A stretch of 14,445 nt of DNA, taken from contig JAUPTP010000013.1 in assembly GCA_030918015.1 (NCBI GenBank), forward strand, positions 1-14,445, written 5' to 3'. Shown piece by piece: positions 1 to 7,527 of this stretch (the stretch's first letter is position 1; each line of letters opens with the position of its first letter). The translations under genes and the position numbers were made by a program. This DNA comes from Pseudomonadota bacterium. GTDB taxonomy: Bacteria > Pseudomonadota > Gammaproteobacteria > Burkholderiales > Burkholderiaceae_C. Below the pieces are notes generated by a model, which saw only the letters and a list, made by a program, of their open reading frames with translations, was not told where the DNA came from and did not search any database.

Positions 1-1512
1 CCGGCGCGGCGGGCGGCGCGTCAGCCACACCATCGGCACCAGCAGCAGGAAGATGGCGGCCGACATCAGGAAGATGTCGTCCACCGCCAGCGTGTAGGCC
101 TGCTGGCTCACCAGCCGGTCGAGCTGCGCCAGCGCCTGGCCCGGCTCCAGGCCGCCGGCCTGCATCTGGCGCAGCGCCTCGTCGGCGGCCGGCACGCCGG
201 GCTGCAGGTGCTCGACCAGCTCGGCGTGATGGGTGATCGCGCGGTCCTGCCACAGCGTCGTGGCCACCGAGGTGCCCATCGCGCCGGCGGTGATGCGCAC
301 GAAGTTCGACAGGCCCGCGGCCGAGGGCACCTTGGACGGCGGCTGCCCGGCCAGCGTCAGCGTCGTGAGCGGAATGAAGAAGAACGACAGCGCCGCGCCC
401 TGGATCAGCGTCGGGATCAGGATCGAGGTGAAGTCGTTGCCGGTGGTGAAGCGGCTGCGCATCCACAGCACCAGCGCGAACAGCAGAAAGGCGCCGGTGG
501 CCATGCGCCGCGGATCCCACTCGGCCACCTTCTTGCCCACCAGGGGCGTGAGCAGGATGGCCAGCAGACCCACCGGCGCCATCGCCATGCCGGCCCAGGT
601 CGCGGTGTAGCCCAGCCACTGCTGCAGCCACATCGGCAGCAGCACGACATTGCCGAAGAACAGGCCGTAGGCCACCGACAGCGTCAGCGATCCCCACAGG
701 AAATTGCGCCCTGCGAACAGCCGCAGGTCGACGATCGGATGCGCCTCGGTCAGCTCCCAGGCCAGGAAGAAGGCGAAGCCCAGCACCGCCACCACCGCCA
801 GCGCGACCACCTCGCCCGAGTGGAACCAGTCGAGCTCATGGCCCTTGTCGAGCATCAGCTGCAGCGCGCCGACCCAGATCACCAGCAGCGCCAGCCCGAC
901 GCTGTCGATCGGCAGCCGGCGCGTGGGCGTCTCGCGGCGGCGGTAGATGCGCCAGGTGATGCCCACTGCCAGCAGACCGAAAGGCACGTTGATGTAGAAG
1001 ATCCACGCCCAGTGGATGTGGTCGGTGATCCAGCCGCCCAGCAGCGGTCCGACCACCGGCGCCACCAGCGTCGTCATGCCCCACAGCGCCAGCGCGGTGC
1101 CGGCCTTGGCGGCCGGATAGCTCGACAGCAGCAGCGTCTGCGACAGCGGAATCATCGGCCCGGCCACCAGGCCCTGCAGCACGCGGAAGGCGATCAGCAG
1201 CTCCAGCGTCGGCGCGAAGCCGCACAGCCACGAGGCCAGCACGAACAGCAGCACGCTCCAGGTGAAGAGCTTCACCGCGCCGAAGCGCTGCGTCAGCCAG
1301 CCGGTCAGCGGCACCGAGATCGCGTTGGCCACGCCGAAGCTGGTGATGACCCAGGTTCCCTGCGACGGGCTCACGCCCAGGTCGCCGGCGATCGCCGGCA
1401 GCGACACGTTGGCGATCGAGGAGTCGAGCACGTTCATGAAGGTCGCCAGCGACAGCGCCAGCGTGCCCATCGCCAGCGCGCCGCCCGACAGCGGTGCCGG
1501 AGCGGCGCTCAT
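1..1512 (-). CDS. emrB: EmrB/QacA-type MFS drug efflux permease (3' end cut by window)
   Basis: This is a proton-driven inner-membrane pump of the DHA2 (14-TM) major facilitator family, the export component of an EmrAB-OM tripartite system. The frame is open for 504 codons from the ATG at 1512 to the window edge. E. coli EmrB has about 512 residues, so only the last few codons are missing. Family hallmarks are visible: the N-terminal helix with NVLDSSIANVSLPAIAGDLG, the following TWVITSFGVANAIS, and the motif-C-like GPLLGGWITDH near residue 150. The start codon overlaps the emrA stop as ATGA, and a GGAG lies about 11 bases upstream of the ATG. I checked the frame for minus-strand stops and found none. 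The pump assignment is secure; the substrate (drugs, fatty acids or uncouplers) cannot be told from sequence. Confidence 0.93.
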   Translation of the reverse strand, partial: MSAAPAPLSGGALAMGTLALSLATFMNVLDSSIANVSLPAIAGDLGVSPSQGTWVITSFGVANAISVPLTGWLTQRFGAVKLFTWSVLLFVLASWLCGFAPTLELLIAFRVLQGLVAGPMIPLSQTLLLSSYPAAKAGTALALWGMTTLVAPVVGPLLGGWITDHIHWAWIFYINVPFGLLAVGITWRIYRRRETPTRRLPIDSVGLALLVIWVGALQLMLDKGHELDWFHSGEVVALAVVAVLGFAFFLAWELTEAHPIVDLRLFAGRNFLWGSLTLSVAYGLFFGNVVLLPMWLQQWLGYTATWAGMAMAPVGLLAILLTPLVGKKVAEWDPRRMATGAFLLFALVLWMRSRFTTGNDFTSILIPTLIQGAALSFFFIPLTTLTLAGQPPSKVPSAAGLSNFVRITAGAMGTSVATTLWQDRAITHHAELVEHLQPGVPAADEALRQMQAGGLEPGQALAQLDRLVSQQAYTLAVDDIFLMSAAIFLLLVPMVWLTRRPPRR

Positions 1513-2804
1513 GCGCTCGGGCTCCGCAGCGGCGCCAGCGTCAGCGGCCGCGCCGCCGGGCGCGAGGCGGCCACGCCGGGCAGCGCGGCGCCGCGGTTGG
1601 CGGCGATGATGCGCTGCACGTCGGCCTCGGCCTCGCGGTCCAGTCCGTCGTAGACGCTGGTGCGGTCCTGCGGCCGGGTGGACGCGCTGGCCGGTGCCAG
1701 CACCGCGCCGTCCTGCTTCTCGACATCGACCGTCACGTTCATCGACAGGCCGACCCGCAGCGGGTGCGCGGCGACTTCCTTCGGGTCGAGCTCGATGCGC
1801 ACCGGCACGCGCTGCACCACCTTGATCCAGTTGCCGGTGGCGTTCTGCGCCGGCAGCAGCGAGAAGGCCGCGCCGGTGCCCGCGCCCAGACCGGCGACCC
1901 GGCCGTGGTAGACCACCTTGTCGCCATAGACATCGGCGACCAGCTCGGCCGGCTGGCCGATGCGCAGGTTGCGCAGCTGGCCTTCCTTGAAGTTGGCGTC
2001 GACCCAGACGCCGGCCAGATCGACCACCGACATCACCGGCGTGCCGGCCTGCAGGCGCTGGCCGAGCTGCACGCTGCGGCGCGCGACATGGCCTTCCAGC
2101 GGCGCGGGCAGCTCGGTGCGGCGCAGCGCGACCCAGGACTCGCGCACCTTGGCGGCGGCGCGCTGCACCTGCGGCAGCGACTCGATCGGGCCGCCCTCGA
2201 CCAGCATGCCGCTGCCGCGCTGCTGCTCGCGCGCCGTGTCCAGCGCGGCGCGGGCCGACTCGACCGCGCTGCGCGCGGCCGCCAGCTGCGCGGTGGCGTG
2301 CTGGAACTCCTCGCGGCCGACCGCGCCGCTGTCGACCAGGCCGGCGCGACGGTCGACATCGGCCTGGGCCCGCGCCATGTCGGCCTGCAGGCGCTTGAGC
2401 TCGGCCTCGCGCAGCGTGATCTGCGCCGCGAGCGCGTCGCTGCCGCTGTGGATCTGGCGCACCTCGCGCACCGTCTGCGCGAGCTGGGCCTGCGCCTGCT
2501 CGAGCGCGAGCTGGGCATCGGTCGGGTCGAGCTTGAGCAGCCTCTGGCCGGCGCGCACATGGTCGGTGTCGTCGGCCTCGATCGCGACGACGGTGCCGCC
2601 GGTCTGGGCGGTGACCTGGACCACGCGGGCCTGGACATAGGCGTTGTCGGTGTGCTCGCTGTGGCGGGCGTACAGGGCCCACCAGCCGGCCCAGGCGCCA
2701 CCGCCCAGCAAGGCGGCCGCGGTGATGCCGATCAGGGCGCGACGACGGGCGGCGGGCGCAGCCGCCGGGGCGGCCGCGGGAGAGACGGGAGGTTGGTTGC
2801 TCAT
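1509..2804 (-). CDS. emrA: EmrA-type periplasmic adaptor (membrane fusion protein)
   Basis: This protein bridges the EmrB pump to the outer-membrane channel. It has 431 residues; E. coli EmrA has 390. The N-terminus is an Ala/Pro-rich cytoplasmic tail, then one membrane anchor at about residues 23-46. The family signature TDNAYV follows at residues 52-57, opening the barrel/lipoyl half. A long Gln/Ala/Arg-rich coiled-coil hairpin at about 95-215 precedes the second lipoyl/barrel half, with DANFKEGQL near 280. The start lies in an ATGA overlap with the stop of the outer-membrane lipoprotein gene, with GGAG about 10 bases upstream. It is the third gene of a four-gene coupled operon. The Ala/Pro-rich tail and the C-terminal extension are longer than in E. 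coli and have no evident function. Confidence 0.93.
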   Translation of the reverse strand: MSNQPPVSPAAAPAAAPAARRRALIGITAAALLGGGAWAGWWALYARHSEHTDNAYVQARVVQVTAQTGGTVVAIEADDTDHVRAGQRLLKLDPTDAQLALEQAQAQLAQTVREVRQIHSGSDALAAQITLREAELKRLQADMARAQADVDRRAGLVDSGAVGREEFQHATAQLAAARSAVESARAALDTAREQQRGSGMLVEGGPIESLPQVQRAAAKVRESWVALRRTELPAPLEGHVARRSVQLGQRLQAGTPVMSVVDLAGVWVDANFKEGQLRNLRIGQPAELVADVYGDKVVYHGRVAGLGAGTGAAFSLLPAQNATGNWIKVVQRVPVRIELDPKEVAAHPLRVGLSMNVTVDVEKQDGAVLAPASASTRPQDRTSVYDGLDREAEADVQRIIAANRGAALPGVAASRPAARPLTLAPLRSPSA

Positions 2805-4276
2805 CGGGTCGAGCTCCGGAAGGAATCAAGTTCGGCGGTCGTGCGCGGCACGTCCGGCGCAAGCACGGGCGCGGCATGGCCGCCGCCCAGGGACTGCATC
2901 AGCTGCGCCTGCGTGTCGAGCACGCGGGCCTGCAGGTCGACGGCGGCGCGGCGCTGGGCCAGCAGCTGCTGCTCGGAGGCCAGCACCGTCAGGTAGCCGG
3001 CCAGGCCGGCGTCGTAGCGGCGCTGCGCCGCGTCGAACGCCTGCTCGATGCCAGCCAGCGCGCGGGCCTGCTCGTCGCGCTGCGCCTGCACCGCGCGGCC
3101 CGAGGCCAGCGCATCGGCCGACTCGCGCACCGCGTCCAGCACCGCGCCGTTGTAGGCGGCCACCGCCGCGTCGATCTCGGCGGCGCGCACCTGCAGCTGC
3201 GCGCGCAGCCGCCCGGCGTCGAACAGCGGCAGCCGCAGCGCCGGCGCGATGCCCGCCTGGCGGCTGTCGAGCTGCAGCACGCGGTCCAGCCCGAGCGCGC
3301 TCAGGCCGACGAAGGCGCTGATCTGCAGGTCCGGATAGAACTGCGCGCGCGCCTCGCGGGCGTTCTGCGCCGCGGCCTCGACACGCCAGCGCGCCGCGAC
3401 GATGTCGGCGCGGCGGCCGAGCAGGTCGGTGCTGACCCGCCCGTCCGCCAGCGGCGCCGGCTGCAGCGCCGCCAGGCGCGGCGACAGCGTGTCCAGCGCC
3501 GCGGGGGGCTGCTGCGTCAGCGCGGCCAGCGCGTGGCGCGCCAGCGTGATCTGCTCGTCGAGCATCAGGCGCTGCGTGCGCGCATCGGGCACCGCCGCCT
3601 CGGCCTGGCGCAGCTCGACCTGGGTGTCCAGGCCGCTGCGCACCCGCGAGCGCACCAGCCCCAGCGTGCGCTCGCGCAGCTGCACCGCCCGCTCGGCCAC
3701 CTCGCGCTGCGCCAGCAGCCGCGCCAGAGCGATGTACTGGCGCACCACCGCGGTGGCCAGCCCCTGGCGCGCATGGGCCAGCTCGGCCTCGGCCGCCAGC
3801 TCCTGGCCCACGGCGGCGGCCAGGGCGGCGTGGTGTCGCCCGAAGAAGTCCGGCGACCAGCTGCCGCCGATCTGGATCGTGCCGGTGTCGCGCACCGTGC
3901 CGGCCACCGGGGCGGGGATCAGGCCGTTGGCGGTGTAGCGCTGGCGGGCGACATCCACCGACAGACCGGCCTGGGCCTGACCGGCAGCGTCGACGCCCCG
4001 GCCGGCGGCCTGGGCGCGCAGCAGCCGCGCCGAGGCGGCCTGCACGCCGGGATGATCGGCCACCGCGCGCTCGACCAGCGCATCCAGATTCGCATCGCCG
4101 AAGGCCTTCCACCAGCCCTCGGCCGCGGTCAGCTCGGCGCCGCCCTCGGTCGGCGCCGTCAGCCCCACCTTCGCCGGATCGACCGCCGGCAGCAGCGTGC
4201 GCGACGGCCCCGGGCTGGCACAGCCGGCCAGCGCCAGCGCGCCGGCCAGCAGCGTCAGGCAGAAAACGCGCTTCAT
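2801..4276 (-). CDS. NodT/OprM-type outer-membrane efflux lipoprotein
   Basis: This is a TolC-like trimeric outer-membrane channel of the RND/EmrAB type (NodT family), here with 491 residues, a typical length. It begins with a lipoprotein signal peptide, MKRVFCLTLL followed by a lipobox ending in LAGC, so Cys19 would be lipidated. Two outer membrane efflux protein repeats follow. In the first, EGWWKAFGDANLDALVERA is typical of the family; the second contains RRADIVAARWRVEAA and YPDLQISAFVGLSALG. I chose the ATG at 4276 over longer open frames because the signal peptide and lipobox start there, GGAG lies just upstream, and the ATG overlaps the marR stop as ATGA. The next gene is the adaptor, so this is the dedicated exit duct of the pump. 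Confidence 0.92.
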   Translation of the reverse strand: MKRVFCLTLLAGALALAGCASPGPSRTLLPAVDPAKVGLTAPTEGGAELTAAEGWWKAFGDANLDALVERAVADHPGVQAASARLLRAQAAGRGVDAAGQAQAGLSVDVARQRYTANGLIPAPVAGTVRDTGTIQIGGSWSPDFFGRHHAALAAAVGQELAAEAELAHARQGLATAVVRQYIALARLLAQREVAERAVQLRERTLGLVRSRVRSGLDTQVELRQAEAAVPDARTQRLMLDEQITLARHALAALTQQPPAALDTLSPRLAALQPAPLADGRVSTDLLGRRADIVAARWRVEAAAQNAREARAQFYPDLQISAFVGLSALGLDRVLQLDSRQAGIAPALRLPLFDAGRLRAQLQVRAAEIDAAVAAYNGAVLDAVRESADALASGRAVQAQRDEQARALAGIEQAFDAAQRRYDAGLAGYLTVLASEQQLLAQRRAAVDLQARVLDTQAQLMQSLGGGHAAPVLAPDVPRTTAELDSFRSSTR

Positions 4277-4782
4277 GAGGACGCTCCGGCCGCGCGGGCG
4301 CGCAGCGCCTCGCCGTTGGCATCCATGCGCCGCAGCAGTGACATCAGCATCTCGAACTCCTCGGGCTGGAAGCCCGCCAGGTGGGCATTGAGCACCTCGA
4401 CCAGCACCGGCGGCACCTTCTCGGCCACCGCGCGCCCCGCCTCGGTCAGCGCGAGCTGCACGACGCGGCGGTCGGTGGTGGAGCGCTCGCGCAGCACCAG
4501 GCCCTTGGCTTCCAGCCGGTCGAACATGCGGGTGACCGCCGCCGGATCGACATCGAGATCGCGCGCCATCGACGCCACGGTCACGCTGTCGCAGCCCTTG
4601 AGCAGCTTGAACAGCGGCAGCCACTGCGCGTGCGTCAGGTCGTGCTCGACCAGACGGCGATCGATCTCCTGCAGCACCGAGCTCAGCACGCGGCGCATCA
4701 CCAGCCCCAGGCTGCGTTCGGGGCGGTAGGACAGGGCGTCGTAGATCGGTGGCGGCGCGGCCGCTTCGGGGTGCTCGTTCAT
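4273..4782 (-). CDS. MarR-family transcriptional regulator of the efflux operon
   Basis: This is a winged-helix MarR/EmrR-type repressor of 169 residues. The helix-turn-helix covers about residues 67-95 (VTVASMARDLDVDPAAVTRM). The wing follows with the characteristic DRRVVQLALTEAG at 104-116, and helices at both ends form the dimer interface. The ATG at 4782 is the first that gives a normal MarR N-terminus; upstream in-frame ATGs would translate the operator region. No Shine-Dalgarno sequence is seen before it, and a candidate -10 box sits so close that the message may be leaderless. It is the first gene of the operon, and its stop overlaps the next start as ATGA. It probably represses its own promoter and is released by pump substrates, as known for EmrR and MarR. 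The inducer is unknown. Confidence 0.9.
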   Translation of the reverse strand: MNEHPEAAAPPPIYDALSYRPERSLGLVMRRVLSSVLQEIDRRLVEHDLTHAQWLPLFKLLKGCDSVTVASMARDLDVDPAAVTRMFDRLEAKGLVLRERSTTDRRVVQLALTEAGRAVAEKVPPVLVEVLNAHLAGFQPEEFEMLMSLLRRMDANGEALRARAAGASS

Positions 4783-4790
4783 GGGGCGCC

Positions 4791-4818
4791 ATTTTATTGA
4801 CCAATCAATGATTGACCA
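4791..4818 (-). promoter_or_regulatory. Promoter and MarR-type operator of the efflux operon
   Basis: On the minus strand a -35-like TGGTCA (4813-4818) and a -10-like TAAAAT (4791-4796) are 16 bp apart. The spacer carries the inverted repeat TTGACCAATCAA (4797-4808), with TTGA/TCAA arms and a 4-bp centre. A second partly overlapping symmetry, TCAATGATTGA, covers 4805-4815. ATTGACCA also occurs as a direct repeat at 4796-4803 and 4811-4818. MarR proteins commonly bind such TTG-N6-CAA sites, and occupation here would block RNA polymerase. The predicted transcript would start within a few bases of the ATG. Promoter and operator are pattern-based inferences. Confidence 0.6.
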
Positions 4819-4894
4819 TGCAATCCATAAAGACCCTCCGAATAAAATGGCCTTCTTCATGCGATCGGCGCATGTGGATCCTCGAATCGATTCG

Positions 4895-4923
4895 TTGGCC
4901 GCAGAAGGACAGCTGCCTAGCAT
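4895..4923 (+). promoter_or_regulatory. Predicted sigma-70-type promoter of sbp
   Basis: TTGGCC (4895-4900) and TAGCAT (4918-4923) are separated by exactly 17 bp, which predicts a start near 4930 and a leader of about 32 bases before the sbp ATG. The block CGTTGGCCGCAGAAGGAC (4893-4910) is nearly identical to the one in front of the cysP-like gene. Both boxes are weak matches to consensus, as expected for a promoter that needs an activator. The AT-richer DNA upstream, including the run around 4841-4848, is a plausible activator region. Confidence 0.55.
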
Positions 4924-4961
4924 CGACGCTCATCGCAACCTGCCCCGAAAGAGACGAACCG

Positions 4962-5990
4962 ATGCGCCGCCGCCCCACCCTGCACGCCCTGTCCCTGGCA
5001 CTGACCTTCGCGCTGGGGGCCGGTGCGATGACGCTGGCGCCCAGCGCGCAGGCGCGCGACTTCACGCTGCTCAACGTCTCCTACGACCCGACGCGCGAGC
5101 TCTACCAGGACTTCAACAAGGCCTTCGCCGCGCACTGGAAGGCCAAGACCGGCGACACCGTGACGGTCAAGGCCTCGCACGGCGGCTCGGGCAAGCAGGC
5201 CCGCTCGGTCATCGACGGGCTGGAGGCCGACGTGGTGACGCTGGCGCTGGCCTACGACATCGACGAGATCGCCGACAAGGCAAAGCTGCTGCCCGCCGAC
5301 TGGCAGAAGCGCCTGCCGCACGCCAGCTCGCCCTACACCTCGACCATCGTCTTCCTGGTGCGCAAGGGCAATCCGAAGGGCATCAAGGACTGGGCGGATC
5401 TGGCCCGGCCGGGCGTCTCGGTGATCACGCCCAACCCGAAGACCTCGGGCGGCGCGCGCTGGAACTACCTGGCCGCCTGGGGCTGGGCGAAGAAGGCCTA
5501 CGGCTCCGACGCGAAGGCGCAGGAGTACGTGCAGAAGCTGTTCGCCAATGTGCCGGTGCTCGACACCGGGGCGCGCGCCTCCACCGTGACCTTCGTCGAG
5601 CGCGGCATCGGCGACGTGCTGCTGGCCTGGGAGAACGAGGCGCTGCTGGCGCTGAAGGAGCTGGGCCCGGGCAAGTTCGAGGTGGTGGCGCCGGCGCAGT
5701 CGATCCTGGCCGAGCCGCCGGTGGCGGTGGTCGACAAGGTGGTCGACAGACGGGGCACGCGCGCGGTCGCACAGGGCTATCTGGAGTATCTGTACTCGGC
5801 CGAAGGCCAGGATCTGGCCGGCCAGAACCACTACCGCCCGATCGATCCGAAGGCCGCGGCCAAGTACGCCGCTCAGTTCCCGAAGATCGAGCTGTTCCGC
5901 CTGGGCGACGTGTTCGGCAGCTGGCGCGAGGCCCAGAAGACGCACTTCAGCGACGGCGGCACCTTCGACCGCGTCGTCACCCGGCGATGA
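4962..5990 (+). CDS. sbp: Periplasmic sulfate-binding protein (Sbp type)
   Basis: This is the solute receptor of the CysTWA sulfate ABC importer, with 342 residues, the usual length. The Sec signal peptide is about residues 1-31, with cleavage predicted after SAQA. The mature protein begins [20 protein letters not shown], which matches Sbp. The ligand segments are complete: [20 protein letters not shown], then [17 protein letters not shown] with the SGG and Trp that contact sulfate in known Sbp structures, then [26 protein letters not shown] also marks the Sbp rather than the CysP branch. The ATG at 4962 was preferred to earlier ones because the signal peptide begins there. Only a weak purine stretch (GAAAGAGACG) precedes it. 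The gene stop overlaps the start of the following hydrolase as ATGA. The permease and ATPase are not adjacent; the cysT start lies at the far end of the window. Confidence 0.93.
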   Translation: MRRRPTLHALSLALTFALGAGAMTLAPSAQARDFTLLNVSYDPTRELYQDFNKAFAAHWKAKTGDTVTVKASHGGSGKQARSVIDGLEADVVTLALAYDIDEIADKAKLLPADWQKRLPHASSPYTSTIVFLVRKGNPKGIKDWADLARPGVSVITPNPKTSGGARWNYLAAWGWAKKAYGSDAKAQEYVQKLFANVPVLDTGARASTVTFVERGIGDVLLAWENEALLALKELGPGKFEVVAPAQSILAEPPVAVVDKVVDRRGTRAVAQGYLEYLYSAEGQDLAGQNHYRPIDPKAAAKYAAQFPKIELFRLGDVFGSWREAQKTHFSDGGTFDRVVTRR

Positions 5991-6595
5991 ACGCGCCCGG
6001 CCACCGAGGATCCGGCGGGGCCCGGCTGCTGATCGTGCCGGGGCTGCACGACAGCGGCCCTGGCCACTGGCAGAGCCGGCTGGAGCTGCTGCACCCCGGC
6101 GCGGTCCGGGTGGTCCAGGAGCACTGGGACCGACCGGACCTCGAGGCCTGGGCCGCACGGCTGGCCGCGACGATCGAGCGCCACGGCGGCGACCGCCAGG
6201 ACTGGATCGTCGCCGCGCACAGCTTCGGCTGCCTGACCACGGTGCGCCACCTGCTCGCCCGCCCGGACCTGCCGCTGGCGGCGGTGCTGCTGGTGGCGCC
6301 GGCCGATCCGCACAAGTTCGGCGTGACCGATCGGCTGCTCGGGCGCCTGCCCCTCAGCCCGGTGCTGATCACCAGCGAGACCGACCCGTGGATGAGCCCG
6401 GTGGCGGTGCGCCGCTGGGCGCATCACTGGGACAGCCGCTTCGTCTCGATCGGCGATGCCGGCCACATCAACATCGACTCCGGCCACGGCCCGCTGCCGC
6501 TGGCCGAGCAGTGGGTGACGCGCCAGCAGCAGCGCCTGGCCCGCCAGGAGCGCGCACGCCGCGCCGGCATCGGCGAATGGGGTTTCGCCATCTGA
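5987..6595 (+). CDS. RBBP9/YdeN-family alpha/beta serine hydrolase
   Basis: This is a small cytoplasmic alpha/beta hydrolase of 202 residues with no signal peptide. The first strand and oxyanion region read [17 protein letters not shown] (14-30), the HWQ-containing signature of this family. The nucleophile elbow is AHSFG with Ser79, the acid is Asp133 in SETDPW, and the base is His160 in [10 protein letters not shown], so a complete catalytic triad is present. The substrate of this family is generally unknown; esterase or peptidase-like activity is typical. The ATG overlaps the sbp stop (ATGA), so it is probably translated together with the sulfate-binding protein, yet it has no known part in sulfate import. 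A strong hairpin follows its stop. Family is confident; function is open. Confidence 0.88.
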   Translation: MNAPGHRGSGGARLLIVPGLHDSGPGHWQSRLELLHPGAVRVVQEHWDRPDLEAWAARLAATIERHGGDRQDWIVAAHSFGCLTTVRHLLARPDLPLAAVLLVAPADPHKFGVTDRLLGRLPLSPVLITSETDPWMSPVAVRRWAHHWDSRFVSIGDAGHINIDSGHGPLPLAEQWVTRQQQRLARQERARRAGIGEWGFAI

Positions 6596-6624
6596 TTCAT
6601 CTGGTTTCTCGAGATCCACGACCC

Positions 6625-6652
6625 ACGGCCCGGCATCGATCTGCCGGGCCGT
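6625..6652. terminator. Bidirectional terminator-like hairpin between convergent genes
   Basis: ACGGCCCGGCA (6625-6635) pairs perfectly with TGCCGGGCCGT (6642-6652) around a 6-base TCGATC loop, giving an 11-bp GC-rich stem. It lies 29 bases after the hydrolase stop and 41 bases beyond the end of the minus-strand Mop gene, where a shared terminator is expected. Neither side has a real U-tract, so termination strength is uncertain. Confidence 0.65.
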
Positions 6653-6655
6653 CGT

Positions 6656-6678
6656 CATTCACGACGCCATTCACGACG
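6656..6678. repeat. Short tandem repeat CATTCACGACG x2
   Basis: The 11-mer CATTCACGACG occurs at 6656-6666 and again at 6668-6678, a 12-bp period, followed by a partial third CAT. It lies in the gap between the terminator hairpin and the Mop gene stop. It is probably a slippage product with no assigned role. Confidence 0.6.
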
Positions 6679-6692
6679 TCATGGCATGGCGG

Positions 6693-6911
6693 TCACAGCG
6701 CCGCGATCGACACCTCGGTCGACTTGACCAGCGCGATGACCTCGCGCCCGATCTCCAGACCCAGCTCCTGGACCGAGCGAGTGGTGATGACCGAGGTGAC
6801 GATCAGCCCCTGGGGCGTCTCGACGTCGATCTCGGAGACGACCGGGCCCAGGATGATCTCGCGGACGACGCCACGGAACTGGTTGCGGACATTGATGGCG
6901 GTGATGCTCAT
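6693..6911 (-). CDS. ssuF: Mop/TOBE-domain molybdate- or molybdopterin-binding protein (SsuF-like)
   Basis: This 72-residue protein is a single Mop-type TOBE domain, which in known Mop proteins assembles into hexamers that bind molybdate. The pattern is clear: INVRNQFRGVVREIILGPVVSEIDVE, then ITTRSVQELGLEIGREVIALVKSTEVSIA, matching the ITxxSxxxLGLxxGxxVxAxxKxxxV signature. The ATG at 6911 has a good AAGGA about 9 bases upstream. It follows ssuE by 36 bases on the same strand. A gene for such a protein (ssuF) belongs to the ssuEADCBF locus of Pseudomonas putida, which supports the symbol. Here it sits next to ssuE rather than after ssuB. Its role in sulfonate use is not understood; molybdate or another oxyanion may be the ligand. 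Confidence 0.87.
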   Translation of the reverse strand: MSITAINVRNQFRGVVREIILGPVVSEIDVETPQGLIVTSVITTRSVQELGLEIGREVIALVKSTEVSIAAL

Positions 6912-6947
6912 GGCAGGATTCCTTGCGGGACAGGGGGAAAGAAAGAT

Positions 6948-7520
6948 TCAGAGCGCCCAGCGCAGCGCGGCGGGCAGACGGGCGCCGGCGCGCTGCGGCG
7001 CCAGCCGTTCGACCAGTTCGCCGACGACGCGCTCCAGGCGCGCCACGGTCGCCTCGTCGAGCCGGTGGCGGCCGTCAGGCAGGCGCTCGATCTGGCGGTC
7101 GGTGGCGTAGACGCCGTCGGCGATGTCGCGTGCACCCAGTGCGGCCAGCACCGGCTTGAGGGCGTACTCCAGCGCCAGCAGATGCGCCGGGCTGCCACCG
7201 GTGGCCAGCGGCAGCACCGTGCGCCCGGCCAGGCCGTCCTGCGGCAGCAGATCGAGCAGACTCTTGAGCAGGCCGCTGTAGGCGGCCTTGTAGATCGGCG
7301 TGGCGACGAGCACCAGCCGCGCCCGGCCGATGCGCTCGCGCACCTCGGCGATGGCCGGATCGTCGAAGCGTGCCTGCAGCAGCGCCTCGGCGGGCAGGTC
7401 GCGCACCCGGATGGTGTCGATGCGGGTGGCATGGGGCTCGAGCAGCGAGCGGGCGTGGTCCAGCAGTCCGGCCGAGCGCGAGGGCTCGGAGGGGCTGCCC
7501 AGCAGGCAGACGATGTTCAT
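6948..7520 (-). CDS. ssuE: NADPH-dependent FMN reductase SsuE
   Basis: This is the flavodoxin-like reductase that supplies FMNH2 to the SsuD monooxygenase. It has 190 residues; E. coli SsuE has 191. The FMN phosphate loop is GSPSEPSRSAGLL near residue 8. VATPIYKAAYSGLLKSLLDLLPQ (72-94) is the flavin/dimer segment. LATGGSPAHLLALEYALKPVL (105-125) follows and includes Tyr119, the equivalent of the pi-helix Tyr118 of the E. coli enzyme. The ATG at 7520 aligns with the start of E. coli SsuE; longer in-frame starts run into the palindromic control region. Only a weak CAGGG precedes the start. It is divergent from the ssuAADCB operon and is followed by the Mop gene, so reductase and monooxygenase are made from opposite sides of one control region. 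Confidence 0.93.
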   Translation of the reverse strand: MNIVCLLGSPSEPSRSAGLLDHARSLLEPHATRIDTIRVRDLPAEALLQARFDDPAIAEVRERIGRARLVLVATPIYKAAYSGLLKSLLDLLPQDGLAGRTVLPLATGGSPAHLLALEYALKPVLAALGARDIADGVYATDRQIERLPDGRHRLDEATVARLERVVGELVERLAPQRAGARLPAALRWAL

Positions 7521-7527
7521 GCCCTGC

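Noticed and set aside
208..1653. 481-codon open frame opposite emrB/emrA
   Set aside because: The product is Arg/Gln/His-rich low-complexity sequence without any domain, typical of the antisense frame of GC-rich genes; the minus strand encodes clear EmrB and EmrA.
4861..4870. GCGATCGGCG shared upstream of sbp (4861) and cysP (12674)
   Set aside because: The distance to the promoter differs (34 versus 57 bases), and GC-rich 10-mers of this kind recur by chance in such DNA.
4783..4923. Upstream extension of the MarR regulator by 47 codons, hydrophobic stretch included
   Set aside because: It would translate through the operator and promoter; the added residues do not resemble MarR N-termini.
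4805..5074. 89-codon minus-strand frame over the sbp start
   Set aside because: It overlaps the sbp signal peptide antisense and the intergenic control DNA, with no domain seen.
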